Shown here: one piece after another, positions 22,303 to 32,636 of the stretch
How the letters are laid out: every line of letters begins with the position of its first letter
Position numbering within the stretch: the first letter of the stretch is position 1
Assembly: GCA_041861885.1 (NCBI GenBank)
Contig: JBGVUE010000001.1
Span: 1,786,001 to 1,850,000, forward strand
DNA from: Haloimpatiens sp. FM7315
GTDB taxonomy: Bacteria > Bacillota > Clostridia > Clostridiales > Clostridiaceae
DNA: 64,000 nucleotides
Reading direction: 5' to 3'
Notes under the pieces: generated by a model
What the model was told of the DNA's origin: nothing
Databases searched by the model: none
What the model saw: only the letters and a program-made list of their open reading frames with translations
Made by a program: the position numbers and the translations under genes

Positions 22303-23816
22303 ATGATAAAAGATAATTTTTTTAGGAATTCACTTATATTAACCTCTTCTAATTTCATAACAGGTGTACTTAAATTTTTATTTGCAATAATCCTCTCTCA
22401 TAAACTTGGAGATGCAGGTATAGGACTATATTCATTGATAATGCCAATTTATGACTTCTTTGCAGTTATTGTCTGTGGCGGAATGATCACAGCTATTTCT
22501 AAGGAATGTTCTTATTATTTTAATAAAAATGATATTGGAAATCTACATAAATCCGTAAAAGTTTCCTTAGTTTTTGATCTTATTTGGTCCGTAATAATGG
22601 CTTTAATTCTTTTTTCTTTTTCACCTTTTATATGCAAGTTTATAATTAAAGATATGAGAGCAATGTATTCACTTTGGTTTATATGCCCCGCAATAATATT
22701 TGTAGCACTATCCGCTATACTAAAAGGTTATTTTTATGGCATTTCTAAAGTACTAACACCTTCAGTTATAGACATTTTCGAAAAAGCCATGAGAATGATA
22801 GTTATATTATTAATTATATCTATCTTAAACTTAAAGGAAACCACAAAAACTGTATCTGTAACTTATTTAGCATTGTCCTTAGGAGAACTCTGCAGCTTTA
22901 TACTTCTTTTCCTTTTTTATAAATATAATAAAAAACATTTTAGCAAACCCTATTCTATACTACAAAGCGGAAGAAATCTTTTATATTCCATATTAAAGAT
23001 CTCTTTGCCTCTTTGCATTAACGGCGTTTTAACTACCGGACTATTTACAGCCTCAACCTTAATGCTTCCGCAAAGATTAGTTTACAGTGGTATATCTCAT
23101 GAAAATGCCCTCGCACTTATAGGTAAATTTTCAGGTATGTCAATGACTATAATTTTTTTCCCATTTATTGCAGTTACATCTATGTCAACTATGCTTATAC
23201 CACACATATCTGAAAACATAGCTAAAAAAACTACGTTCTTCTAAAAGAAAGGTTTTTAGAAGTAATAAATATATCCTTTATATTAGGCACTGCAACAATG
23301 TTTATTTGTCTTAGCATAGGTCAAAACTTAGGTCAACTTTTTTTAAAAGAGCAGATCTAGCTCCTTTTATTAAATTTGCATCTTTGTGCGCACCTTTTAT
23401 ATACACTTCCACTAGTACTTTTGGTATATTAAACGGCCTTGGAAAGCAAAAATTGTACTTAGAAATTCTTTAATTTCTGCTTTTTTGGAATTACTGCTTA
23501 TATACCTTCTTGCAGCTATACCTAAATTAAATATCTACGGGTATGGTATAAGTCTAATTTTAACCTCTATAACAACACTTATATTGAACCTTTATGAAAT
23601 AAGGAAAAACTACTATATTCACATATCTTTTTATAAAATTGTAATTTATTTGCTTTTAGGTCTATTGACTTATTTAAGCTTAAACATTCTAAACACATTG
23701 CTTCATAATGTAAACTTCTATTATAAAAACTTTTTACTAGTTATTTTAGGTTTTTCTATGTATATATTTTTATCGTCTTTACTAAATAGTAGTAAAAAAA
23801 TGCAGCAAAACTATAG
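22303..23816 (+). CDS. MOP-superfamily flippase, SpoVB/MATE-like (three or four homopolymer frameshifts)
   Basis: Polytopic membrane protein of about 500 residues related to polysaccharide and lipid II flippases (SpoVB type). The written frame breaks in A7 near 23225-23232, in T7 near 23338-23345 and in A5 near 23449-23453. Adding one base at each gives continuous sequence through NYVLLKERFLEVINIS, FKRADLAPFIKFA and KQKIVLRNSLIS. A fourth base in A7 at 23794-23800 would end the protein at TAG 23814-23816, in the loop of a terminator, instead of reading into the convergent gene. Three or four hits in one gene make it the best candidate here for true decay, though the pattern is the same as elsewhere. 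Confidence 0.7.
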
Positions 23817-23831
23817 GTTTTGCTGCATTTT
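23797..23831. terminator. bidirectional terminator between convergent flippase genes
   Basis: AAAATGCAGCAAAAC (23797-23811) pairs perfectly with GTTTTGCTGCATTTT (23817-23831), with A and T runs on both sides. It serves both convergent genes. Confidence 0.85.
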
Positions 23832-23834
23832 AAA

Positions 23835-25439
23835 TTACTTTATCATTTCTATCATTTTATTTGGCATTAAGTTCAATATCCTTCTTGGAATTAAATTCAA
23901 ATCTTCCTTAGTTATACCTCTAAAAACTATTAGTGCATAAAAATATACTAGCCCGCCAGTAATAATTGCACAAACAGTAGATATGGCATTATTAACATAG
24001 CCTTTAACAATATATGAAAGTAGAGAAGTTAACCCCAAGTATATTCCCATAACCATAAGTCCCATAATTAAAGAAGATATAAAGGGTTTTTTAAAGCTTT
24101 TATATAAATTAACTTTTATGTGAAGTATTCTATTTATTGTAATATAATTAAGTATCAAAGGTATTAAAAAACAAACTACATTTCCAGCAACAGCTCCCAT
24201 AATGTTTACACTCTTTATTCCTACCAAAAAGTAATTAGTTATAATTTTAGCTACAAGACCTAAGATAGAATAAAATGTAACAATATATAGCTTTCCTATT
24301 CCTTGAAGTATAGTTGTTTGTATTTGAACTGTAGACATTAAGATTATAACTACAGCTCCAAATAGCATTAACCTATAACCTCCTCTTATGTGTAACAGTC
24401 CATATATTGGTTTACTTAAAATAGCAAGCCCTATATAGGATGGAACTGAAATTAAAAAGCATAGTCTAAAAGCATAATTAATTTTTCTCTCAACCTCCGA
24501 CTTATCATTTAAAGCTACTGCTCCAGAAATTGCTGGTAATATTGCTGCTGCGAGGCAAGAGATAATTCCAATAGGCACCCCAACAAAACTATTGTACTTT
24601 GTAAGCCACCCAAATAGACTATCTTTTGAACTTTGAAATCCAGCAACCACAAGTCTAGATTTAACATTTGCAAGATCCACTAATGCCCCTGCATTCTGTA
24701 GTCCTATGCAAACAGTCATAGGTATTGAGTAATTTAGTATCTTTTTTAACAATCTTTTATTGCTATACCTTTTTATTCTTTTATGTTCATGCCCTTTATT
24801 AACTTTTATGTGTTTATTTCTATTGTATACCATAATCAAATATATTACAGCTACAAGAGCTCCTAAGGATGTGCCTATAGTACCCCCTGCTGCCCCAACC
24901 TCAGGACCTTTTTTAATTAATACCGCCGCAAAAGTTAAGCTAAATACTAAATTTATTATCTGTTCTAAAACCTGAGATACTGCAGTAGGCGTCATATTCC
25001 TTCTACCTTGAAAATACCCCCTGTAAGCAGTTAATACAGAAGTGAAAAGTATAGTAGGAGTTAAGGCTTTTATAGCTAAAGTAGCATTTTTAGAACTAGT
25101 AAAGCCTGCTAGAAAATCCGCTGAAACATACATAAGCATAGACATAAAAATTCCAAGTGCCAAAAGTAATGCTCTTGCTATCTTGAAACTTTTTATAGCA
25201 TCTTTATAATTTTCTAAGGCGATAAATTCAGACATTATCTTAGATATAGCAACAGGTATACCTGAATTTGTAAGAACATAAATAAAATTTGAAACTATAT
25301 AAGCAGAGGCATATATTCCATATCCCTTATCTCCTAATATGTTTATTAAAAAAGGTAAATACAATATGGATAAAACTCTGCACATAATTTGCGCACTTGA
25401 TAGCACTGCAAAACTTTTACCGGTTGTTTGTTTTTTCAT
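23835..25439 (-). CDS. MOP-superfamily lipid II / polysaccharide flippase, YtgP/MurJ-like
   Basis: 534 residues with about 14 membrane helices. Features include GYGIYASAYIVSNFIYVLTNSG (quoted only as a family match), GIPVAISKIMSE, the RGYFQGRRNMTPTAVSQVLEQ loop and QIQTTILQGIGK, all characteristic of the YtgP/SpoVB branch. B. subtilis YtgP is a MurJ-type lipid II flippase; the assignment here rests on overall similarity. Followed on the same strand by no gene; upstream is the RluA-family gene, 12 bp away. Intact, unlike the convergent homologue at 22303-23816. Confidence 0.85.
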   Translation of the reverse strand: MKKQTTGKSFAVLSSAQIMCRVLSILYLPFLINILGDKGYGIYASAYIVSNFIYVLTNSGIPVAISKIMSEFIALENYKDAIKSFKIARALLLALGIFMSMLMYVSADFLAGFTSSKNATLAIKALTPTILFTSVLTAYRGYFQGRRNMTPTAVSQVLEQIINLVFSLTFAAVLIKKGPEVGAAGGTIGTSLGALVAVIYLIMVYNRNKHIKVNKGHEHKRIKRYSNKRLLKKILNYSIPMTVCIGLQNAGALVDLANVKSRLVVAGFQSSKDSLFGWLTKYNSFVGVPIGIISCLAAAILPAISGAVALNDKSEVERKINYAFRLCFLISVPSYIGLAILSKPIYGLLHIRGGYRLMLFGAVVIILMSTVQIQTTILQGIGKLYIVTFYSILGLVAKIITNYFLVGIKSVNIMGAVAGNVVCFLIPLILNYITINRILHIKVNLYKSFKKPFISSLIMGLMVMGIYLGLTSLLSYIVKGYVNNAISTVCAIITGGLVYFYALIVFRGITKEDLNLIPRRILNLMPNKMIEMIK

Positions 25440-25451
25440 AACAGCACCCTC

Positions 25452-26408
25452 TTAAAACTTAAATACATCCTTTTTGATTTTTTTAAACATAGGCGGCAAA
25501 CTTTCCACTATAGTTTTATTTTCCATATAGCTTAAATCCTCTTCACAATTCTTAAATACTAGCTTATATGCATATAAGAATTGAAATGCTAAACCATATT
25601 TATTTTCGAAATAACTGTTGATTTTCTTATCACCATATTTAGGATCTCCAACAATAGCATTTCCTAAATGACTTAAATGTGCTCTTAGCTGATGACTTCT
25701 TCCCGTAATCAACTCTATTTCTATAAACGTATAAATGCCAACACTTTGCAAAACATTAACCTGCATTGCTATTTCTTTGCTGTTTTCTACTGGTTTATCA
25801 TATACCTTAGAAAGATTATTATTCTCTTGCTTTACTATATATGCTTTATATAAACCATCTGTAATTCTACCCCTAACCAAAGCAACATAATATTTTTTTA
25901 TAGTTCTCTCTCTTATCATTTCATTAAGACTTTTAAGAGCACTATGATTTTTTCCAAAAACAACTATTCCTGAAGTATTTCTATCTAATCTATTACAAGA
26001 AGCAGGAGTAAAAGTTATTTCTTTTTCAGGAGAATAATCACCTTTGTCATATAAATATGATAAAACGTAATCTGTTAAGGTAGGATCTCCGTTTTTGCTA
26101 TTTGCATGAACTAGCACCCCTGGCCACTTTTCCACAACTAGAAAATTCTCATCTTCATATGTTATCTTAAGAAATCCATTATCTACTCTATTAAAAACTT
26201 TGTCAGCTTTTTGTGTTTCTATATCATTTAAAACTAACACATCTCCTTCTAATAGAGAATAATTTTGTTTGCATTTCTTACCGTTTACTTTAACCTCACC
26301 TGTTCTTATTGACTTAAATATCTTTCCCAAAGGCACATCTTTAAGTAATTTTCTTAAAAATTTATCTAGTCTTTGGCCTTTCTCATTTGGTCCTATATCT
26401 ATTCTCAT
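25452..26408 (-). CDS. RluA-family pseudouridine synthase
   Basis: About 318 residues. N-terminal S4 RNA-binding domain (GQRLDKFLRKLLKDVP, KVNGKKCKQNYSL), then the catalytic block NRLDRNTSGIVVFGK with the nucleophilic Asp, and the C-terminal GRSHQLRAHLSHLGNAIVGD motif. Isomerises uridine in rRNA or tRNA; the target is not predictable (RluC/RluD branch). Start placed at ATG 26408 with AGGAGT seven bases upstream; GTG 26417 lies inside that site. Confidence 0.93.
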   Translation of the reverse strand: MRIDIGPNEKGQRLDKFLRKLLKDVPLGKIFKSIRTGEVKVNGKKCKQNYSLLEGDVLVLNDIETQKADKVFNRVDNGFLKITYEDENFLVVEKWPGVLVHANSKNGDPTLTDYVLSYLYDKGDYSPEKEITFTPASCNRLDRNTSGIVVFGKNHSALKSLNEMIRERTIKKYYVALVRGRITDGLYKAYIVKQENNNLSKVYDKPVENSKEIAMQVNVLQSVGIYTFIEIELITGRSHQLRAHLSHLGNAIVGDPKYGDKKINSYFENKYGLAFQFLYAYKLVFKNCEEDLSYMENKTIVESLPPMFKKIKKDVFKF

Positions 26409-26449
26409 ATTTATCACTCCTACTATTAACTATTCCTTTGCTTATAAAT

Positions 26450-27619
26450 TTAATTATTTAAATACTCTAATACCAATCCGCAGTGCATAGCAATACCATA
26501 AGGTATACAGTCTTCATCAATGTCAAATAAACTACTGTGTGCTGGGTTTTTTATGCCTTTTTTATCATTTCCGCAACCTAAATAATAAAAGACAGACTTC
26601 CTCTCTAAAGAGAAATATGCAAAGCTCTCCACTCCCATACTAGGAGCATCCAAAATTTCTAGCGCGTTTTCGCCCAAATTTTTCAAAACTGTTTTCTTGC
26701 ATACTTCAAATAGCATATCATCATTATATAGATTAGGATAGCTTTCTTCAATATCTATTTTACAGCTTCCCCTCATAGAAGTTACTATTCCTTCTACTAT
26801 CTCCTTAAATCTCTTTATTACATAGGCTCTTTGTTCTTTTTTCATGGTTCTCATTATACCACTTATTTCAACTTCCTCAGGTATTATATTTTGTGCCGTA
26901 CCTCCATGTATACTTCCTATTGTAATAACCCCAGGATCTGTTGGAGAAATTTCTCTACTTATAATTGTCTGCAGTGCATTAATTACATTTGCACTTATAA
27001 CAATTGGATCAACAGTATAGTTAGGACTTGCCCCATGTCCACCTTTTCCAATAATTTTTATTGTAAATGGATTAGAAGCTGCATTAACCACTCCTTTTTT
27101 TATTCCAATCTTTCCTTTTGGTAACCATTCTTCTACATGTAATCCTATTACTGCATCTACATGAGGATTTTCTAGCACCCCTTCTTTTATCATTACTTTA
27201 GCACCGCCAGTAGTTTCCTCTGCAGGTTCAAATAATATTTTTACATTTCCCTTTAATTCATCTTTCATAGAATTTAAGATTTTAGCAGCACCCATAGCTA
27301 TAGCCATGTGCGCATCATGCCCGCAAGCGTGCATTTTACCCTCTATTTTTGAAGCATAATCGCATAGCTTTTTATCCTGTATTGGAAGTGCATCCATATC
27401 TGTTCTTATGGCTATAGTTTTTTCACCATTTCCTCTTATTATGGCACATAGTCCATTTTTAGCAGTTTTACTGTATTCTATGCCTTCTCTATCTAGAAAT
27501 GTTTTTATAACGTTAAATGTTCTAGGTAAATCGAAATCTAGCTCTGGATACATATGAAATTCTCTTCTAAATTGAATTATTTCATCTTTTATTTCTAAAA
27601 CTTTTTCAAATAAACTCAT
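26450..27619 (-). CDS. M20-family metal-dependent amidohydrolase
   Basis: About 389 residues. Metal ligands are in MHACGHDAHMAIAMGAA and the catalytic EPAEETTGGAKVMI. YHPELxxxE-type start RREFHMYPELDFDLP is also seen. Family members hydrolyse N-acyl amino acids, hippurate or N-acetyl-diaminopimelate; the exact substrate cannot be told. Start at ATG 27619 with GGAGG five bases upstream; the upstream in-frame TTG is inside the ribosome binding site. 33 bp upstream of the RluA-type gene. Confidence 0.9.
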   Translation of the reverse strand: MSLFEKVLEIKDEIIQFRREFHMYPELDFDLPRTFNVIKTFLDREGIEYSKTAKNGLCAIIRGNGEKTIAIRTDMDALPIQDKKLCDYASKIEGKMHACGHDAHMAIAMGAAKILNSMKDELKGNVKILFEPAEETTGGAKVMIKEGVLENPHVDAVIGLHVEEWLPKGKIGIKKGVVNAASNPFTIKIIGKGGHGASPNYTVDPIVISANVINALQTIISREISPTDPGVITIGSIHGGTAQNIIPEEVEISGIMRTMKKEQRAYVIKRFKEIVEGIVTSMRGSCKIDIEESYPNLYNDDMLFEVCKKTVLKNLGENALEILDAPSMGVESFAYFSLERKSVFYYLGCGNDKKGIKNPAHSSLFDIDEDCIPYGIAMHCGLVLEYLNN

Positions 27620-27639
27620 ATTTTCCTCCAATTTCTATA

Positions 27640-29701
27640 TTACTCCCATCTAATTGTAACTACATCTCCTTCTGAAAGTTCATCATAATATCCTGCCTTC
27701 TTATCATTTAAAAGCAAAATAATATTTCCCTTAGGAGAAGATAAATCAAAATCTATACAATTAAATATATCAATAAATATATATTTATCTTTACCTTTAA
27801 GTTTAATTTTGCTACCATTTACTATTATATTCATAAACTTATCTTTTGACTCATTTAAGCTATTATTTTCCTTGGATTCCTCAAAATCACTTAGTTTACT
27901 GTCATTTTCTAATTTATCCTTAACTTCTTCTTTTATAGCTTCACCTAAATCCAAAGCCTCTTCATCTGTATTTTTTTATTATTCTATCACATTCTTTAAT
28001 AATATAATCATTTCCTATGGCCTTATCATTTATACTACAAGTAAAATCATCTATTTCAAAATACCTCTTGTATTCACCTAAGGTTTTAGGAAATATTATA
28101 TTTACATTGTCATCTTCCTTTATAATAGCCTCAATGCTTGACCTATTTTCATTTATAAAAATCACAGGTTCAAGATTTTGAAGTTTACCATCAAAATAAA
28201 AACTAGTAGAATTGATATTTTTGAAATAATCGCAAACTCTTGGAGTTGCATTTTCTCCATTTTTTGCAAAATTTATTTTAATGTTGTCACCTTCTCTAAC
28301 CTCAGAATCCAAATTTCCCTGTACAGCATTTATAGTTATATAAGCTCCTTTAGCTAACTTTCCAAAAGCCACTCTTTTTGTGCCATTTAAAGTAAATCTG
28401 ATATTTTTACCGTTTTTTGATATCAATACTCCAGGATTTATTCCAGCCTGAAGCATAACATCTTTAACTGTATGTTTATAGGCATTAAACAAACTAATTA
28501 CCTTTTCATTTACTGTAACATCAATAAAATCATGACCTGACTTTTTTATAGAAACTAAAGCTATTCCTAAAACAGTAACTCCAATTGTTTCTAATTTTTC
28601 ATCAGAATTTACTACATTTTGAACCTCTTTTCTTCCCTTTATAGCTATTCTTTGCAAGGGAAGATTCAATTTTTCGCTTAAATTTTGTGAAAAACTAGGA
28701 GTATAGGCTCCACCTCCTACAAGAAAAACTGCACTTGGGGTTTTACCACCATTTAAATCCATTATTTTATTTGAAACTTCTGTTGTTATTTTTTCTACTA
28801 TTGGAACTATAAGTTTTATTACCTCCCTGCTTTCAACTTCGTTTTCCATACCAAGTACATCTCTATACTTTACCTTTTCTTGTACTGAGCAAGATTTCTT
28901 TATATTCTCTGCAGTATTAAAATCCACAAGAAAATATTTGGCAATAACTTCTGTAACCTCATCTCCAGCTAAAGGGACCATACCATAAGCACTAACCGTG
29001 TCATTACTACAAATCGCAACATCAGAAGTTCCAGCACCAATGTCAACAAGTGCAATATTTAAAAGTCTAAAATTTTGAGGAACGACAGCTTCCATAGCAG
29101 CTATTGGCTCTAAAGTTAAACTAGTAACCTTTAAATTAACCCTTTTCATTACGGAATATAAGCTGTCTACAACTGACCTAGGTAGGAATGTAGCAATTAT
29201 TTCTACTCCTGCCTTTTCACCCTTATGTGACAGTAAATTAGAAATAACATATTCATTTAAATAATAATTTTTCACGCTATATCCAACGCAGTAAAGTCTA
29301 TTTTGAACCCCTTTTGAAATTTTATCTTCAGCCTCCTTAACAGCAGTAAGTTCAAGGCTTCTAACAATATCCTTGTCTATTTCTTTTTCCTCATCTAATT
29401 TGATTTCTATTTTTAGTTCAGAAGTTTTTAAAAATCTTCCTGCTGCTGCAATTGCAACCTGATTTAATTCAAAGCCCAAATCCTCTTCTAAAAATTTTTT
29501 TATTTCTTTTACTTCATTAGAAACTACATTTATATCATGAATTTGTCCGTCTATCATAGCTCTTTCTTTATGTTCTATATACTTTTCGCCAATAACATTA
29601 AACTTTTTATCTTTAACTATACCTACAGTACCTATAACAGAACGAGTGCCTATGTCTAAAGAAAAAACTATATCCTTCGGATTAACATTAATCATCCCCA
29701 T
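27640..29701 (-). CDS. FtsA-like actin-fold ATPase with C-terminal repeat region (frameshift in T7 run at 27971-27977)
   Basis: Two ORFs join into about 687 residues by adding one A to the A7 run; the join reads DRIIKKNTDEEALDLGEAIKEE. The actin-like core has phosphate-1 (SLDIGTRSVIG), phosphate-2 (LVDIGAGTSDVAI) and adenosine (FLVGGGAYTPS) motifs, and a SHS2-like insertion near residues 80-170. After residue 380 comes a long C-terminal region of repeated strands, each closing with a motif like REGDNIKI, KEDDNVNI or SEGDVVTI. Normal FtsA is about 420 residues. Clostridia carry this longer paralogue; its role in division is inferred only. Confidence 0.75.
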
Positions 29702-29727
29702 ATTTTTACCTCTTTTAAAACAATTTT

Positions 29728-29756
29728 AAAGCTCATATTCTTAGAATATGAGCTTT
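29728..29756 (-). terminator. inverted repeat, possible terminator
   Basis: AAAGCTCATATTCT and its complement pair around a one-base loop. It lies between the genes at 29701 and 29807. There is no clear T tract on the minus strand, so termination is uncertain. Confidence 0.4.
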
Positions 29757-29806
29757 ATAATTTCTATAAGTAATTATATACTATTAAATTCAAACATTCA
29801 ATAATA

Positions 29807-30112
29807 CTATTTCATTAATCTTAATGTATTGCTATCATGAGCTACATAAGGAAGTGATTGTACTATATCATAAACGTATTTCTGCGTATATCTCTCATCA
29901 CATACCAATTCTTCTCTTGATACAGCATCATTACATAGCATCTTACACCAAAAATCTATAAAATCATTTTTATTCACAAAATAATTTTCCCCATCCTGTT
30001 CAACTATAAAACCATCATCGTAAGTTTCCACAATATGTATAACATCTTCCGAAATTTTATTTTGCAAAATCATATTTGAAACATCCTGCCACATTGTTTT
30101 GAACCCTATCAT
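29807..30112 (-). CDS. conserved hypothetical protein, 101 residues
   Basis: I do not recognise this protein. It is acidic and soluble, with no signal peptide or membrane helix. Features include the EDVIHIVETYDDGFIVEQDGENYFV segment (given here as composition only), which looks like beta hairpins, then helices with WCKMLCND. GGAGGG precedes the ATG at the right distance, and codon use is like its neighbours, so the ORF is probably real. It stands between the UvrD-like and FtsA-like genes on the same strand. Confidence 0.6.
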   Translation of the reverse strand: MIGFKTMWQDVSNMILQNKISEDVIHIVETYDDGFIVEQDGENYFVNKNDFIDFWCKMLCNDAVSREELVCDERYTQKYVYDIVQSLPYVAHDSNTLRLMK

Positions 30113-30226
30113 TTAATTATACCCTCCTACACATTTGGCTTTTAAGTTACACTATTTAATATTAGTATAACATATTAAATTAAAAAATCAATAAATTTAT
30201 TGTTAATTTTTTAATAATATATCATA

Positions 30227-32253
30227 TTAACATGATTTTAAAGTTATTAGCCCATTATTCATACTAATTAATCCATCAAATTTTCTTTTGATGCCATCCT
30301 TAAAAAGAATTGATATGTAGTTTTCCTTAACATCTATTACTTTACCCTCACCAAAGACTTTATGAATTACAATTTTATTTTTCTCTATGCTATTAAATCT
30401 AGATACCTGAACTAAATTGCATTCTTTAACAAACCTAGATATATCTTTAGCTTTTCCTTTTACTATTTCAGTTGTACTTATCCATAAATTATCAATAGCT
30501 CTTGTAATTGCAACATAAAAAAGTCTTCTTTCCTCTTCTAGATTTATTTTATTATCCATACTATTTTCATGAGGTATTATTCCCTCATCACAGTTTATTA
30601 TAAACACATTTTTGAATTCCATTCCCTTTACTCCGTGAATTGTGCTCAAAATAACACCTTTACTTTCTTGATTTTTGTAACTATCAATACTTTCTTGAAC
30701 CTCTTTTACATGACATAAAAATTCTAGTATTCCATTATAGCCTTTTATTGCTTCTCTAAATTCTTCAACAATTTGTTCTAGTTCATCTAAAGGGGTTTTA
30801 AATTTATCACTATATTCTTTTAAGTATTTATTATATCCAATAGACACCATAATACTACTAACTGCACTATCTAAAGATGTGTAATTCAAATAATTCACAT
30901 CTCTTTGAAGCTCATCTATAATCTTAAGCTGAAAAACAGGAACCTCTTTTATGCTTTTTAAGGATTCAAAGCAATTCTCCTTATTTAAATTATTATTTAT
31001 TTTATTTAAATTTATTTTACCTATATATCTAAAAGGCTTATTAATTATTCTTAAGAAACTTTCTTTGTCAGAGTTATCTAAACTTAATTTAAGGTAGGCT
31101 ATAATATCCCTGCATATAAAATGATTAAAAAAATTATATTGTTTATCAAGTAATTTAAAAGGAATTTTTTTCTTATAAATTCATCAATAAAACTTCTGCT
31201 TTCAACATTGGTTCTATAAAGAATAGCGTTTTCTTCATATTTGTAGCTGTTACTTTTAGTCATCTTTTCAATTATATTTCCAATTCTAAAAGCTTGATTA
31301 TTTTCATCTTTTGCATTAATTACTTCTAATATTTTTTCTTCTTCCCTATAGCCATGGATTTCCTTTCGATTTCTCATTTTATTATTTTCAATTAAATTAA
31401 ATGATAAATCTACTATATTTATAGGGCATCTATAATTCATACTTAAGTATATTTTTCTACCATCTAAAAAATTTTGTGAGAAATTAACCATGTAATCTGG
31501 TCTTGCACCTCTAAATCCATAAATGCATTGATCCTCATCCCCTACAGCAAATATAGAATTATTTTCGCCATTTAATAGCTTTAATATATTTACCTGAATA
31601 CTATCACAATCTTGAAATTCATCTATTAAAACATTTTTAAAAAGTTTTCTATACCCATTTAGTATATTATTATTTTCTAACAGTATTTTTTCACATTTTA
31701 TTTCTAAATCATCAAAGTCAAAAACTTTATTTTCCTTCTTATAGCTTTCATATTCATCATAGCATTCCTTAAATATATTTTTATCAATGTTAGAATTAAA
31801 TTCATCTAAACTTAAAGATGAAGTTTTAAATCTAGATATATCATTTATAGTTTCTTTTATTCTTTCTTCTGGTACTTCATCAAAATATTTTTTTAATATA
31901 CTAAATATTAATTTATAAGATATATCACTTTTTATTATTTCAATAGAACCATAATAATTTTTTAAAATTTTATAAAAAAGGCCATGTAAAGTTCCAAAGA
32001 AAGGTGCGGTTACACTTTTAACTCCAAACTCACCTAAAAGATTTAAGTATCTTTTTTTCATACTCATTGCAGCTGCCTTTGTAAAAGTTATTACTATTAT
32101 ATTATCCGGATTTATATGTCTATTATTTATTAGGTAAAATACCCTATTAATTATTACTGTAGTTTTTCCTGATCCTGGTGCTGCAACTATTAGTGAATTT
32201 CTATTATCAGTGTACACTGCATCCTTTTGATATTTATCTAACTTTATTATCAA
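30227..32253 (-). CDS. UvrD/PcrA-type superfamily 1 DNA helicase (frameshift in T7 run at 31165-31171)
   Basis: Two ORFs plus the stretch between them form one protein of about 675 residues when one A is added to the A7 run. The join reads RKKIPFKLLDKQYNFFNHFI. Motif I is AAPGSGKTT, Ia ITFTKAAA, II VLIDEFQDCD, III VGDEDQCIYGFRGA, IV SMNYRC, V STIHGVKGMEFKNVF, VI RRLFYVAITRA. The C-terminal HKVFGEGKVIDV block is the Tudor-like RNA polymerase-binding element of PcrA. About 60-80 residues shorter than typical PcrA, so probably a paralogue. Confidence 0.85.
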
Positions 32254-32305
32254 GATTATTTACCTCCTAAAACTAATGCTTCTAAACTCAAATCTACTAA
32301 AATTC

Positions 32306-32458
32306 TTAAAGTATATTATTTAAATTTGCAACAGCAAATACTAAATAACAGTTGTAATAAACCAATATAAGTATTAAAATAACTATTATTAACAATAATA
32401 TTGCACTTTTATGTATATGTCCAATTTTAACTATTATATACTGTATTATTTTATACAT
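32306..32458 (-). CDS. possible small membrane protein, 50 residues
   Basis: ATG at 32458 opens a 50-codon ORF with a central stretch of about 20 Ile, Leu and Val residues. No good Shine-Dalgarno is present (AAGAAG lies ten bases away), and such ORFs arise by chance in A+T-rich DNA. It lies in the 340-bp divergent region upstream of pncB. Confidence 0.25.
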   Translation of the reverse strand: MYKIIQYIIVKIGHIHKSAILLLIIVILILILVYYNCYLVFAVANLNNIL

Positions 32459-32478
32459 TTTAAGTTTACTTCTTTACT

Positions 32479-32508
32479 TTAACAAGTATTTTTTAAAAAT
32501 AATATAAT
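32479..32508 (+). promoter_or_regulatory. candidate sigma-A promoter of pncB
   Basis: TTAACA (32479-32484) and TATAAT (32503-32508) are 18 bp apart. The predicted leader to ATG 32637 is about 120 nt. No structured element was recognised in the leader. Confidence 0.45.
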
Positions 32509-32636
32509 AAAGATAGTTGCATAAAACTTACTTAACTTAATACAAAATACGCTTTTTATTAAACAACATGGTATCTAAGCTATTTTCACAAAATTTATGC
32601 AATTAGCTAAACATAATAAACAAGAAGGGGAAAACA

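Noticed and set aside
26831..27124. Cys- and Tyr-rich ORF opposite the M20 gene
   Set aside because: Antisense shadow of an intact conserved gene; no start signals.
29728..29756. Palindrome as a protein operator
   Set aside because: It lies between the ends and starts of genes in one direction with no promoter elements nearby; a terminator or chance inverted repeat is simpler.
32306..32458. Small membrane ORF as a confirmed gene
   Set aside because: Weak ribosome binding site and low-complexity hydrophobic sequence; kept only as a low-confidence feature.
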